Shown: in pieces, positions 1 through 8,177 of the stretch
How positions within the stretch are numbered: position 1 is the stretch's first letter
Layout of the letters: each line of letters begins with the position of its first letter
Source: DUNY01 sp964520055
GTDB taxonomy: Bacteria; Bacillota; Thermosediminibacteria; Thermosediminibacterales; Tepidanaerobacteraceae
NCBI GenBank assembly: GCA_964520055.1
Contig: CAZFME010000033.1
Coordinates: forward strand, 1 to 18,962
Direction of reading: 5' to 3'
Length of the DNA: 18,962 nucleotides
The notes under the pieces: model-generated
Databases searched by the model: none
What the model was told of the DNA's origin: nothing
Seen by the model: only the letters and a program-made list of their open reading frames with translations
Translations under genes and position numbers: made by a program

Positions 1-2
1 GA

Positions 3-674
3 TATGTGTCAGATTTTCAATATCTTTATCCTTCTTTTAAAGTAAAGGAAATAGTGGAATTTTATAAGGAGGCATATCCTTTTTGGGATGAAGATAGATA
101 TTTTCAGTTGAAAAAACTTTTCAAATTAGATGGCAATAAAAAAATAAAATACTTATCTAAAGGAATGAAAACTCAACTTGCTATACTTTTGACTTTATCT
201 ATTATGCCTAATGTACTTATTTTAGATGAACCTACGTCTGGGTTGGATCCTGTTGTTAAGAGAAAAGTTTTGAATTTAATAGTAGATGAAGTAAGTGTAA
301 ACGAAACTACAGTTTTGATTTCCAGTCATAACCTGGGGGAATTAGAGCAAATTTGTGACCATATAGGTATCATCCACGAAGGGAAAATACTACTTGAAGA
401 CAGTGTGGAAAATTTAAAAAGCAATGTGAGAAAGATTCAGGTAGCATTTAAAGGGGAACTTCCTGATGATATAAAGAAAAATGAACATATATTAAAGATA
501 GAAAGTATCGGTAGAATACATCAGATTGTAGTGAAAGATAATCTTGAAATTGTAATGGAAGCAATCAAAAAACATAATCCTATTTTACTTGAGACCATAG
601 ATATGTCCTTGGAGGAAATATTTGTATACAAGATGGGAGGGGAAGGTTATGGGTTTACAGACATTGCCCTTTAA
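3..674 (+). CDS. ABC transporter ATP-binding protein, 5' end cut by window edge
   Basis: This is the ATPase subunit of an ABC-2-type exporter and would power the membrane protein encoded next. The reading frame is already open at the first bases, so the Walker A loop lies outside the window. Visible in order are the region after the Q-loop, the signature LSKGM, the Walker B stretch LILDEPTSGLD, and a switch histidine in SSHNLGELEQ, followed by a C-terminal extension of about 100 residues typical of the YtrB/BcrA-like group. A GTG at 6 is an internal valine and not a believable start. The region around NKKIKYLSKGMK closely resembles the complete ATPase at 16689-17552, so the two are paralogues. 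Its end overlaps the permease start by 26 nt, indicating an operon. The substrate cannot be told from sequence. Confidence 0.9.
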   Translation, partial: YVSDFQYLYPSFKVKEIVEFYKEAYPFWDEDRYFQLKKLFKLDGNKKIKYLSKGMKTQLAILLTLSIMPNVLILDEPTSGLDPVVKRKVLNLIVDEVSVNETTVLISSHNLGELEQICDHIGIIHEGKILLEDSVENLKSNVRKIQVAFKGELPDDIKKNEHILKIESIGRIHQIVVKDNLEIVMEAIKKHNPILLETIDMSLEEIFVYKMGGEGYGFTDIAL

Positions 675-1410
675 TAAGACTTTATTTAAAAAAGATTGGA
701 AAATGACAAAATGGCTGTGCTTTGTTGTAGCAGGTATATTGTTTTTTACAATGACTTTAGGTGTGATAAATACTTATAATAACTATCAAAGAACTTTAAA
801 AGAAGTGGAAGAACATCCGGAGTGGTATCGCGATTTTGATGCAGAGGTACACAAAGATTATATAAAAGAGTCTCTTATGCGTATGTTTAAAAGATTAACA
901 GGAATGGAACCTGTTGTAATTATTTTTATGCCTATGGCAGCTGCAGCACTATTATTTGGAGAAGAAAAGCGAAAAAAGACCTTTGAAGTGCTTTCAACTA
1001 TGCCCTTTACTAGGTGGGAAATTTTCTTTAATAAGGTGATAGTAGCTTGTGTAAATGTTTTTTTGCCCTTTTTAATAAATGCTGTGATAATGCTAGCAGC
1101 TCTAGGCCTTTCAAAAGGCTTAAGGAATTTTTATTCTGCAGGTATGGTAATGTCTTGGCTTGGAGCGGATGTCTTTAGATTATTTATCATACTAAGTTTT
1201 TCCCTGCTTTTTGCAAGTATTACAGGAACCTCCATATCCCAGTTAGTTCTGACCATTATATTTTTCATATTTCCAATTGGGTTTGCAGGACTAATAGATA
1301 TGAACATGTCAATATGGGGATATCATACGTCAGTAATTGATACGTTTTTAAATACTTTTGGAACATATACTATGCCGGGGTTATTAGATATTATAAAAAT
1401 ATACCCATAG
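649..1410 (+). CDS. ABC-2 type permease, N-terminal part, prematurely stopped by a frame slip
   Basis: This is the membrane subunit partnered with the preceding ATPase. The start chosen is ATG 649, preceded by GGGAGGGGAAGG at 635-646; an upstream in-frame opening lies inside the ATPase gene. A hydrophobic segment at about residues 20-42 is followed by an extracytoplasmic-like charged loop, then several membrane segments from about residue 85 on. The motif GEEKRKKTFEVLSTMPFTR (about residues 95-115) is typical of ABC-2 permeases, where the loop enters the membrane region. The frame ends at TAG 1408-1410 in the middle of what should be a transmembrane bundle. The missing C-terminus is in another frame directly downstream (1398-1712), so the 253-residue product is probably incomplete unless the read has an error here. 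Confidence 0.75.
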   Translation: MGLQTLPFNKTLFKKDWKMTKWLCFVVAGILFFTMTLGVINTYNNYQRTLKEVEEHPEWYRDFDAEVHKDYIKESLMRMFKRLTGMEPVVIIFMPMAAAALLFGEEKRKKTFEVLSTMPFTRWEIFFNKVIVACVNVFLPFLINAVIMLAALGLSKGLRNFYSAGMVMSWLGADVFRLFIILSFSLLFASITGTSISQLVLTIIFFIFPIGFAGLIDMNMSIWGYHTSVIDTFLNTFGTYTMPGLLDIIKIYP

Positions 1411-1712
1411 TATTTCACCTTATATCAGCAATAGTGATGCTTATAGCAGCAAAACTACTGTTTGACCGCAATAAACTGGAGAGAAGCGGTGAAACTCTAG
1501 AATTTGAGTCTATAGAAACTTTTTTCAAGGTAGGAGTTACCGGATGTACTTCCCTATTGATTGGAGTAATATTTACCTGGCTTATAGGAGGAATTATATT
1601 CTTCTCAGGCGATGTACCCAGGATAGTGACAATAGGCGGCTACATCATAGGAATCATTATAGGTTGGTATATCGCAAGTTATAGTATAAAATCAAACCGA
1701 GCAAAGGCATAA
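1398..1712 (+). pseudogene. C-terminal remainder of the ABC-2 permease, out of frame
   Basis: This frame continues the permease. It is open upstream through NIPIVFHLISAIVMLIAAK, then has the charged turn DRNKLERSGE that commonly follows the mid-protein helix in ABC-2 permeases, then two or three hydrophobic segments and a basic tail. Adding one A to the A-run at 1395-1399 fuses it exactly to the 649-1410 frame and gives a protein of 354 residues, a normal size for the family. A GTG-ATG pair at 1434-1439 could act as a start, but there is no ribosome binding site in front of it and it falls in mid-helix. I therefore read it as part of a single gene, 649-1712, that is either disrupted or misread. 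Confidence 0.7.
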
Positions 1713-1755
1713 AAACAATTTTAAAAGAGCAGGTAACTATTTAAAAAACACTGCG

Positions 1756-1784
1756 TTTACTATAAATAATAGCTGTGATATAAT
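1756..1784 (+). promoter_or_regulatory. SigA-like promoter of the efflux operon
   Basis: A -35-like TTTACT (1756-1761) and a perfect -10 TATAAT (1779-1784) are separated by 17 bp. TG at 1776-1777 adds an extended -10 element. Transcription would start near 1791, leaving a leader of about 118 nt before the GTG at 1909. Confidence 0.7.
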
Positions 1785-1807
1785 GGAAAATGTCACCATA
1801 TTACCAA

Positions 1808-1837
1808 AGCCCATGTGAAAAACATGCCACATGGGCT
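1808..1837 (+). promoter_or_regulatory. Perfect 10-bp hairpin in the leader of the efflux operon
   Basis: AGCCCATGTG (1808-1817) and CACATGGGCT (1828-1837) are perfect inverted copies with a 10-nt loop. There is no T-run after the stem, so it is not a standard terminator. It lies about 17 nt after the predicted transcript start and 70 nt before the first gene. It could stabilise the leader or be an operator for a repressor; nothing in the sequence decides between these. Confidence 0.55.
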
Positions 1838-1908
1838 AGTTGAGGGAGATTGGTGTAAAACAAAGTCATGCACACTATGGAGGTTATTTTTGCAAAAGGG
1901 GGATTTGA

Positions 1909-3135
1909 GTGAAAAAACGGAAAAAAATTATAATTATTGCAGCTATATTGCTGATAGTTGTTGCTTTTTTTATTGTCCGGGCAAAACATCAACCGAAGAT
2001 AGCTATGGCATTACATACAGTGAAAGGAATCAAGGGTGATATTTCATCAAAGATAAGTGCCCTCGGAAAAGTGGAGACCTCCCAAAAACAAGAGGTTTTT
2101 TCCGGTATTCAAGGAATTGTAGAGTATGTTGTTGATGAAGGTAAAGAAATAAAAAAAGGAGACATAATTTTAAAAATTAGTGATGAGGAATTAAGGCTGG
2201 AATTAGAACAAGCTCAAAGCAAAATGAAGCAGCAAAAAATAGAACTTTCAAGGCTTATAGACGGTCCAAGGCCTGAGGAGCTGGAAAAAGCCAGGATAAA
2301 ATATCAGGATGCTTTAGTTGCCTATGAATCTACATTGGATGATTACGGGAGAAATCAAGGGCTTTTTGATTCGGGAGCCATTTCCGAAAATGACTTTATA
2401 AATATCAAAAGAGAATTGGATGTTAAAAAAAGTCAATTATCTATTATGGAATTGGAACTCAACCTATTAGAAAACCCCGATAAGGATGAAATTGCATTAA
2501 AACAAGCAGCATTGGAAGAAGCCGAAAAAAGTCTGACAAATATCAGAAAAAAGCTGGATAAAGCAGTAATCTATGCAGAATTTGACGGTATAGTATTAAA
2601 GCAAGATATAAAGCAAGGAATGACGGTATCGCCGGGTACTTTATTATTAAGTATAGGTAGTCCCTCCGATTTGCAAATCGATTTCGGGGTAAATGAATAT
2701 GATGCAGCCAGGATAAAGATTGGCCAAAAAGCGATTATTACCGGTGATGGCTTTGGTGACAAGATATATAATGGTGAAGTTATAAAAATTGCCCCTTCGG
2801 CCTCGGCAACGCAAACCAGCAGGGGCAATGAAACTGTTGTAAAGACTACAATAAAAGTAATTGATTCCGATGATAATATAAAACCCGGTTTTTCCGCTGC
2901 TGTAGAGATAACGGTGGAAGATAGAAAGAACGTAATTTTGCTGCCATTGGAATGTGTGATTGAAGGAGAAAAAGGTAAGCGGGTTATGGTAGTGAAAGAC
3001 GGAGATATATCTGAAAGAGAAGTAAAAACCGGGATAGAAAACGAACTGTATACTGAGATAATACAAGGGCTTAACGAGGGTGAGGAAGTTCTTCAAAATC
3101 CGACCCAGGATAGCCCTTTTCAAGGTGATGTCTGA
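1909..3135 (+). CDS. Efflux periplasmic-adaptor-type (HlyD/MacA/YknX family) membrane fusion protein
   Basis: This is the adaptor subunit of a three-part ABC efflux system. It is anchored in the membrane by one N-terminal helix (about residues 7-24, after a KKRKK start) and extends outward. After the anchor come the first half of a lipoyl/barrel-sandwich domain (about 55-90), a long charged coiled-coil hairpin (about 90-215), the second lipoyl half with AEFDGIVLKQDIKQG (about 222-236), and beta-barrel and membrane-proximal domains to the end. The GTG start at 1909 is preceded by AGGGGG at 1897-1902. The 408-residue length fits the family. The stop codon overlaps the next gene's ATG (TGATG), so translation is coupled. 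In Gram-positive bacteria such adaptors (for example YknX) work without an outer-membrane channel. The substrate is unknown; antimicrobial peptide or drug export is a family-based guess. Confidence 0.9.
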   Translation: MKKRKKIIIIAAILLIVVAFFIVRAKHQPKIAMALHTVKGIKGDISSKISALGKVETSQKQEVFSGIQGIVEYVVDEGKEIKKGDIILKISDEELRLELEQAQSKMKQQKIELSRLIDGPRPEELEKARIKYQDALVAYESTLDDYGRNQGLFDSGAISENDFINIKRELDVKKSQLSIMELELNLLENPDKDEIALKQAALEEAEKSLTNIRKKLDKAVIYAEFDGIVLKQDIKQGMTVSPGTLLLSIGSPSDLQIDFGVNEYDAARIKIGQKAIITGDGFGDKIYNGEVIKIAPSASATQTSRGNETVVKTTIKVIDSDDNIKPGFSAAVEITVEDRKNVILLPLECVIEGEKGKRVMVVKDGDISEREVKTGIENELYTEIIQGLNEGEEVLQNPTQDSPFQGDV

Positions 3136-3818
3136 TGATATTAGTTAAAAATATCACAAAGCTTTATAAAAATGGTGAAAATGAAGTGGCTGCTCTTAAA
3201 GATGTAGACCTTCATGTGAGTGAAGGAGAATTCGTGGCCATTATGGGGCCATCTGGTTCAGGCAAATCGACCCTTATGAATATCATCGGATGCCTTGATA
3301 AACCCTCGGCGGGAGAGTATTTTTTAGACGGCAAGCCCATATCTCAGCTTGACAGCTGCCGATTGGCCTATGTCCGAAATAAAAAGATTGGATTTATATT
3401 TCAGAACTTCAATTTGCTTCCTCGGATAAATTCTCTTAGGAATGTGGAAATACCCATGATTTATGCCGGTGTATCACTTAACGAAAGACGAAAAAAGGCT
3501 ATGGAAGCACTAGAATCAGTAGGCTTGGGCGACAGATGGCATCACAAACCCAATGAACTTTCCGGAGGGCAAAAGCAGCGAGTAGCTATTGCTCGTGCTT
3601 TAGTCAATTCTCCTGGGATTATCCTGGCTGATGAACCTACGGGCAATCTTGACAGTAAATCCGGTGCCGAGATTATGGAGATTTTTGCTAATCTGCACCG
3701 AGCCGGGACTACAATTATCTTAGTAACTCATGAAAAAGAAGTAGCGCGATATGCCCAAAAGGTGGTAACCTTCCTGGATGGCAGAAAGGTGGAGGAGATG
3801 CCTAGTGAATATCTTTGA
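3135..3818 (+). CDS. MacB/LolD/YknY-type ABC transporter ATP-binding protein
   Basis: This is the cytoplasmic ATPase of the efflux complex; it hydrolyses ATP to drive the FtsX-like permease encoded next. Complete motifs are present: Walker A GPSGSGKST (residues 38-46), Q-loop FQNFNLLP (89-96), signature LSGGQ (142-146), Walker B GIILADEP (161-168) followed by TGNLDS, and switch histidine in VTHE (197-200). The TGNLDS version after Walker B is characteristic of the MacB/LolD/FtsE group, distinct from the TSGLD form of the other two ATPases in this window. The length of 227 residues is standard. The gene starts within the stop codon of the adaptor gene and overlaps the permease by 14 nt. Confidence 0.95.
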   Translation: MILVKNITKLYKNGENEVAALKDVDLHVSEGEFVAIMGPSGSGKSTLMNIIGCLDKPSAGEYFLDGKPISQLDSCRLAYVRNKKIGFIFQNFNLLPRINSLRNVEIPMIYAGVSLNERRKKAMEALESVGLGDRWHHKPNELSGGQKQRVAIARALVNSPGIILADEPTGNLDSKSGAEIMEIFANLHRAGTTIILVTHEKEVARYAQKVVTFLDGRKVEEMPSEYL

Positions 3819-4995
3819 GAGTATTGTAATTGCGTGGGAAAGTATTGTTGCTAATAAAATGCGCTCCCTGCTTACTATGCTGGGTATTATTATAGGTGTA
3901 TCATCAGTAATAACCGTTTCAGCATTGGGCCTAGGAGGTAGGTCTGCCATCAATAAGGAGATGGATGCCTTTGGTGCTAATAGGTTTGGAATCTATTATA
4001 ATTATAATCCTGACAATCCCATAACCGAAGCTGATGTTTTTACCCTTCAGGATGTGGCGGTTATAAAGGATATCTCACCGGCCGTAGAAGATATTGCACC
4101 GATAAACTGGGATAAGGTCAATATCCAATCAAGAGGCAAAGAAATCGGAGTTCAAATAGTAGCGACTACTGCCGATTATGTCAAAATAGCAAATCTAAAG
4201 TTGGACGCCGGTAGGTTTTTTAGTCAGGAGGATGATAATGCAAAAAAATATGTTGCAATCATAAGCGAATCATTGTCAAAAGAGCTTTTCAATTCCTCTG
4301 CAGCTATTGGAAAAAAAATAATGGTGGGAAATCGGCCTTTTAAAGTAATAGGCTTACTGGGACGGGAGGAATCTGTTTTTTCTATGGGGCAGGATAACAA
4401 GATGATGTATATACCCATTTCAACACATTTCTCTATCAACGGATCTAATTGGATAAACAATATTGAAGGTAAAGCAATATCACAGATAGAAGTGGATAAC
4501 GCTATTAATCATTCTCTAAGCATTTTGCATAGACGTCATCGAAATAAGGATAAATATCAGGCATGGAATTCTCAAAAGGAAATGGATAGCGTAAATAGAG
4601 TCACCGGAATTGTAGCTCTGGTGATCAGTGCCATTGCCGGTATATCCTTATTGGTCGGTGGAATAGGTATTATGAACATCATGTTGGTGTCGGTTACCGA
4701 GCGGACCCGGGAAATAGGTATCAGGAAGGCATTGGGTGCCCGGGAAATCGATATAATGCTGCAGTTTTTAATAGAGTCTTTAGTCCTTGCCTTTTTCGGT
4801 GGTACAATAGGAATGTTTTTAGGCTTTGGTGCATCTACGGTAATAGCCAGTTTTATAAAAATGCCTCCGGCTATATCCTGGCAGATGATAGCCATTGCAT
4901 TTACCTTTTCGGCGGGAGTTGGAGTATTCTTCGGCCTGTATCCTGCGCGCAAGGCCGCATATCAAGACCCTATAGAAGCACTTAGATATGAATAA
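3805..4995 (+). CDS. MacB-like ABC permease (MacB_PCD + FtsX domains)
   Basis: This is the permease of the efflux complex, and its architecture is classic MacB/YknZ. It has one N-terminal helix (about residues 17-42, containing MLGIIIGVSSVI), a large extracytoplasmic domain (about 45-260), then three membrane helices with the FtsX signature TERTREIGIRKALGA between the first two, and an end PARKAAYQDPIEALRYE. An open frame reaches back to ATG 3778, but GTG 3805 has GGAGGAG at 3791-3797 and puts the family's usual start near residue 1, giving 396 residues. The gene overlaps the ATPase gene by 14 nt and is followed at once by a terminator, so it closes the operon. Such permeases act as mechanotransmitters rather than simple channels; the cargo is not known here. 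Confidence 0.92.
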   Translation: MNIFESIVIAWESIVANKMRSLLTMLGIIIGVSSVITVSALGLGGRSAINKEMDAFGANRFGIYYNYNPDNPITEADVFTLQDVAVIKDISPAVEDIAPINWDKVNIQSRGKEIGVQIVATTADYVKIANLKLDAGRFFSQEDDNAKKYVAIISESLSKELFNSSAAIGKKIMVGNRPFKVIGLLGREESVFSMGQDNKMMYIPISTHFSINGSNWINNIEGKAISQIEVDNAINHSLSILHRRHRNKDKYQAWNSQKEMDSVNRVTGIVALVISAIAGISLLVGGIGIMNIMLVSVTERTREIGIRKALGAREIDIMLQFLIESLVLAFFGGTIGMFLGFGASTVIASFIKMPPAISWQMIAIAFTFSAGVGVFFGLYPARKAAYQDPIEALRYE

Positions 4996-5015
4996 GCAGC
5001 TTTGCTGCTTTTTTT
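4994..5015 (+). terminator. Rho-independent terminator of the efflux operon
   Basis: AAGCAGC (4994-5000) pairs with GCTGCTT (5004-5010) across a 3-nt loop, and the stem runs into seven T residues (5009-5015). It begins inside the stop codon of the MacB-like permease. Confidence 0.9.
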
Positions 5016-5082
5016 GTAGACATATTCCCTTTTCCTACAACATATGTTTTTAAGTGTAAACACCTATGTGGAGGGAATATTT

Positions 5083-7722
5083 ATGGGCATATACCAAACA
5101 GATCCCGGTATGGGGTTGTCCAATAGGGAAATACCGCTGAAAAAGAAACTTTTCGGGGAAAATCAGCTGGAACAATCCAGTGGGATTTCAGTGATAGCAA
5201 TTTTTGTAAGCCAGTTTAAGGATTTTATGATCCTTGTTTTATTGGGGGCTGCTGTTATTTCAGCTTATCTAGGAGAAGTAGCAGATGCCATAGCAATTTC
5301 AGCTATAGTGATATTAAACGGTGCGCTTGGCTTTATCCAGGAATACAGAACCGAAAGATCCCTTCAGGCTTTGCATCGGCTGGCGGCGCCTACAGCAAAA
5401 GTTTTGCGAGATGGTAAAGTTTTGACAATACCTGCACGGGATATCGTGCCCGGTGATATAGCTCTTCTCGAGAGTGGGGATCGGGTGCCGGCCGATGGTA
5501 ATTTATTGATGGCGGAAAACTTAAAAATTGACGAATCTCTTTTAACCGGTGAATCTGTGCCAGTAGAGAAAACGATAAAAACTGAAAAACAATCTCAAAT
5601 CAAAATCCATAGACAAAATTATACTTTTATGGGGACCCTAGTTGTAACCGGCAGAGGCAAAATGATAGTGGAAAAAATAGGTATGGATACGGAAATGGGT
5701 AAAATTGCTGGTATGATAGAAGATATAGAGGATGAACAAACCCCTCTTCAAAAACGATTGGAACTTTTGGGCAAGCAGCTAGTAGTCCTTTGCCTTGCTA
5801 TCTGTGCTGTAGTTGCTTTGTTAGGAGTCATTCGAGGTGAAAAAACATATGATATGTTTCTTTTTGGGGTAAGCCTGGCGGTGGCAGCTATTCCCGAAGG
5901 ATTGCCCGCTATTGTTACGGTGGTTTTGACTTTAGGAGTTCAGCGAATGATACGTAAAAAGGCAATAATAAGGAGGCTTCCTGCGGTAGAAACCTTGGGC
6001 TGTGCTACTGTTATTTGCAGCGACAAAACTGGGACTTTGACGGAAAACCGAATGAGTGTAAGAAAGATGTGTATCGGTGGAGAAATAATTATGATTACCG
6101 GCACGGGATACACAAATGAAGGAAAATTCTTAAACCAGGAAGGTAAACCCTTAAAGAGCTGGCCAAAAGAGGTAACAAGACTTTTGGAAATAGGTGTATC
6201 CTGTAATAACGCCGGGATAAACAGAGAAAAAAACAGCAATATATTTGGCACTTATATTAGCAGTGAAAAACTTATGCCGTATGGTGATCCTACTGAGGTT
6301 GCAATCTTGGTGGCAGGCTTGAAAGCCAAAGTGGAAAAAGAAGATATTGATGAAAAATATATAAGAATTAAGGAGATTCCTTTTGATTCGGATAGAAAGC
6401 GAATGTCTGTAGTAGTTAGATCAAAAAGAGGGGAAATCTTTCTTTTTACAAAAGGTGCACCGGATATAATATTATCTCTATGTACAAATTTGGAGGATAG
6501 GGGAGAACTACGCTCTATTACTAAAAAAGACGAAAAAAACATACTAATCGCTAATGAAGATATGGGGCGACAAGCTTTAAGAGTATTGGGTTTTGCCTAT
6601 AGAAAGCTTTCAATAACCGAGTTGCAAGATTCGAATCTGGAAAGAGATCTAGTATTTATAGGCATGATGGGGATTATAGATCCACCTAGGCCAGAGGCCG
6701 TTTTAGCCATTCAAAAATGCTTTTCTTCAGGAATTCGCCCGGTGATGATAACCGGAGACCATAAATCTACGGCTTGGGCAGTGGCTCAAGAACTTGGGAT
6801 GTTAACAAAAGATAGTAAGATAATAACCGGACAAGATATGGATAATATGAATGAAAGCGAATTTTTCAAACAAATTGACGACATAGCTGTGTTTGCTCGA
6901 GTTACACCCCGTCACAAACTTAAAATCGTCAAAACACTAAAAAAGAAAGGTCATATAGTTGCCATGACCGGAGACGGTGTCAATGATGCCCCAGCTGTAA
7001 AAGAAGCCGATATCGGCGTCGCTATGGGCATTAACGGCACCGATGTGACTAAAGAGGCCTCTGCCATGATATTAATGGATGATAATTTTGCAAGTATTGT
7101 GGACGCTGTGGAGGAAGGCAGAATAATATATGACAATATCCGAAAATTTATCCGGTATCTGCTTTCATGTAATGTAGGAGAAATACTTACTATGATATGG
7201 ACATCCATTTTAGGCTTACAATTGCCACTGCTTCCCATACAAATCCTCTGGGTCAATCTTGTTACAGACGGTCTTCCCGCTATGGCTCTCGGCATAGATC
7301 CTCCAGATAGGGACGTGATGAACCGCAAACCGCGTGGAAAGAATGAAAATGTTTTTTCTCAAGGTCTTGGCAATAAGATAATATATCGAGGTATGATTAT
7401 AAGTCTGGTTACCTTAGCAGCGTTTATAATTGTAAATCTATACAGCCAAAGCAATCTTGAGATGGCGCGAACGGCAGCTTTTGCAACTTTGGTCATGTCC
7501 CAACTCTTATTTGTTTTTGAATGTCGGACAGAAAAAGCAGGTAACTGCTGTCAAAACCCCCTGGGAAATATCCACCTAACACTGTCAGTGATAGTTTCCA
7601 CGGTTATGCTTTTTGCTGTGATATATATTCCGTTTTTTCAACCCATCTTTCATACAGTGCCACTCAATAAAAACATTCTCATTCTTATCTTAGGTCTTGC
7701 CGGATTAGGGGCAGTATTTTAG
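5083..7722 (+). CDS. P2A-type calcium-transporting ATPase
   Basis: This is an integral-membrane P-type ATPase expected to export Ca2+ from the cytoplasm using ATP. The family motifs are all seen: actuator loop LTGES (about 154-158), PEGLPA in helix 4 (271-276), phosphorylation site DKTGTLT (Asp about 314), nucleotide-site KGAPD (about 456), TGD (about 556), and GDGVNDAP (about 629-636). Calcium-site residues match SERCA-like pumps: Glu in PEGL, NVGE in helix 5, and NLVTDG in helix 6. Start ATG 5083 is preferred over ATG 5044 because GGAGGG lies at 5070-5075. The protein is 879 residues, but the last helix ends abruptly at TAG 7720-7722. A one-base insertion in GGGG at 7708-7711 would extend it by about 13 residues (see findings). 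It is monocistronic: a terminator precedes it and 85 nt separate it from the next gene. Confidence 0.93.
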   Translation: MGIYQTDPGMGLSNREIPLKKKLFGENQLEQSSGISVIAIFVSQFKDFMILVLLGAAVISAYLGEVADAIAISAIVILNGALGFIQEYRTERSLQALHRLAAPTAKVLRDGKVLTIPARDIVPGDIALLESGDRVPADGNLLMAENLKIDESLLTGESVPVEKTIKTEKQSQIKIHRQNYTFMGTLVVTGRGKMIVEKIGMDTEMGKIAGMIEDIEDEQTPLQKRLELLGKQLVVLCLAICAVVALLGVIRGEKTYDMFLFGVSLAVAAIPEGLPAIVTVVLTLGVQRMIRKKAIIRRLPAVETLGCATVICSDKTGTLTENRMSVRKMCIGGEIIMITGTGYTNEGKFLNQEGKPLKSWPKEVTRLLEIGVSCNNAGINREKNSNIFGTYISSEKLMPYGDPTEVAILVAGLKAKVEKEDIDEKYIRIKEIPFDSDRKRMSVVVRSKRGEIFLFTKGAPDIILSLCTNLEDRGELRSITKKDEKNILIANEDMGRQALRVLGFAYRKLSITELQDSNLERDLVFIGMMGIIDPPRPEAVLAIQKCFSSGIRPVMITGDHKSTAWAVAQELGMLTKDSKIITGQDMDNMNESEFFKQIDDIAVFARVTPRHKLKIVKTLKKKGHIVAMTGDGVNDAPAVKEADIGVAMGINGTDVTKEASAMILMDDNFASIVDAVEEGRIIYDNIRKFIRYLLSCNVGEILTMIWTSILGLQLPLLPIQILWVNLVTDGLPAMALGIDPPDRDVMNRKPRGKNENVFSQGLGNKIIYRGMIISLVTLAAFIIVNLYSQSNLEMARTAAFATLVMSQLLFVFECRTEKAGNCCQNPLGNIHLTLSVIVSTVMLFAVIYIPFFQPIFHTVPLNKNILILILGLAGLGAVF

Positions 7723-7807
7723 AAAAGTTGTTTACCGGAAAAATTGGGAGGAGTTTTTAATCTTTTGTGGAATTATATAAGTAAATATCGGCCGGGGGGT
7801 TATAACA

Positions 7808-8104
7808 ATGTCTAAGAATCTTGAATTTAACATCAATCTTTATACTGACGGTGAAATGTTTTTCGACGTTCTCAAGGCCTTTATAAGAGACTATAAAGAT
7901 TCAAAATGGCCTCATGAAATCGAGCGGGCAGCTTTTGCACAAGGACTGTTTAAAAAAGCCCTTAGTACTTTTAAAGAAGGAATTAAAGCCGATAAAAATC
8001 GCATTCAGGAAGGATTTTACACTGAGAGAGATTTAAAAATAGTTGAAGAAATGAGAACCCGCTTGGATTATTGGGAAAAGAAATATGAAGAATTAGTAGG
8101 CTAG
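7808..8104 (+). CDS. Small hypothetical protein, 98 residues
   Basis: I do not recognise this protein. It is a small, soluble, charged and probably mostly helical polypeptide, rich in Lys and Glu, with no signal peptide, membrane segment or cysteine. The ATG at 7808 follows a G-run (GGGGGG, 7794-7799) at a proper distance for ribosome binding. Codon use and the absence of any competing long frame on the other strand support real coding. It sits alone: 85 nt after the Ca2+ ATPase and followed by 281 nt without genes. Whether it is cotranscribed with the pump is unclear, since I see no terminator between them. Confidence 0.7.
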   Translation: MSKNLEFNINLYTDGEMFFDVLKAFIRDYKDSKWPHEIERAAFAQGLFKKALSTFKEGIKADKNRIQEGFYTERDLKIVEEMRTRLDYWEKKYEELVG

Positions 8105-8127
8105 AAAGTTAGCCTATATCCCAAGTA

Positions 8128-8149
8128 GGGGTGGCCTATGTGCCACCCC
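8128..8149. other. GC-rich perfect 8-bp hairpin
   Basis: GGGGTGGC (8128-8135) pairs with GCCACCCC (8142-8149) around a 6-nt loop. The next bases are also GC-rich (CCCCGCG), unusual in this AT-rich window. No T-run follows on either strand, so it is not an ordinary terminator. Confidence 0.5.
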
Positions 8150-8177
8150 GCCCCGCGATAAGATAAGTACCGACATG

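Noticed and set aside
1395..1440. Programmed -1 frameshifting as the explanation for the split permease
   Set aside because: The codons around the A-run (ATA AAA ATA) do not form a proper X XXY YYZ slippery heptamer, and no stable stem is evident just downstream. A one-base loss in a homopolymer is simpler.
2647..3123. 158-residue minus-strand open frame
   Set aside because: It lies entirely antisense to the well-supported adaptor gene and has no family resemblance; a shadow frame.
8125..8155. AGGGGTGGC as a T-box-like element
   Set aside because: The match to the T-box core is poor, the sequence is explained by a simple hairpin, and no aminoacyl-tRNA synthetase or amino acid gene follows.
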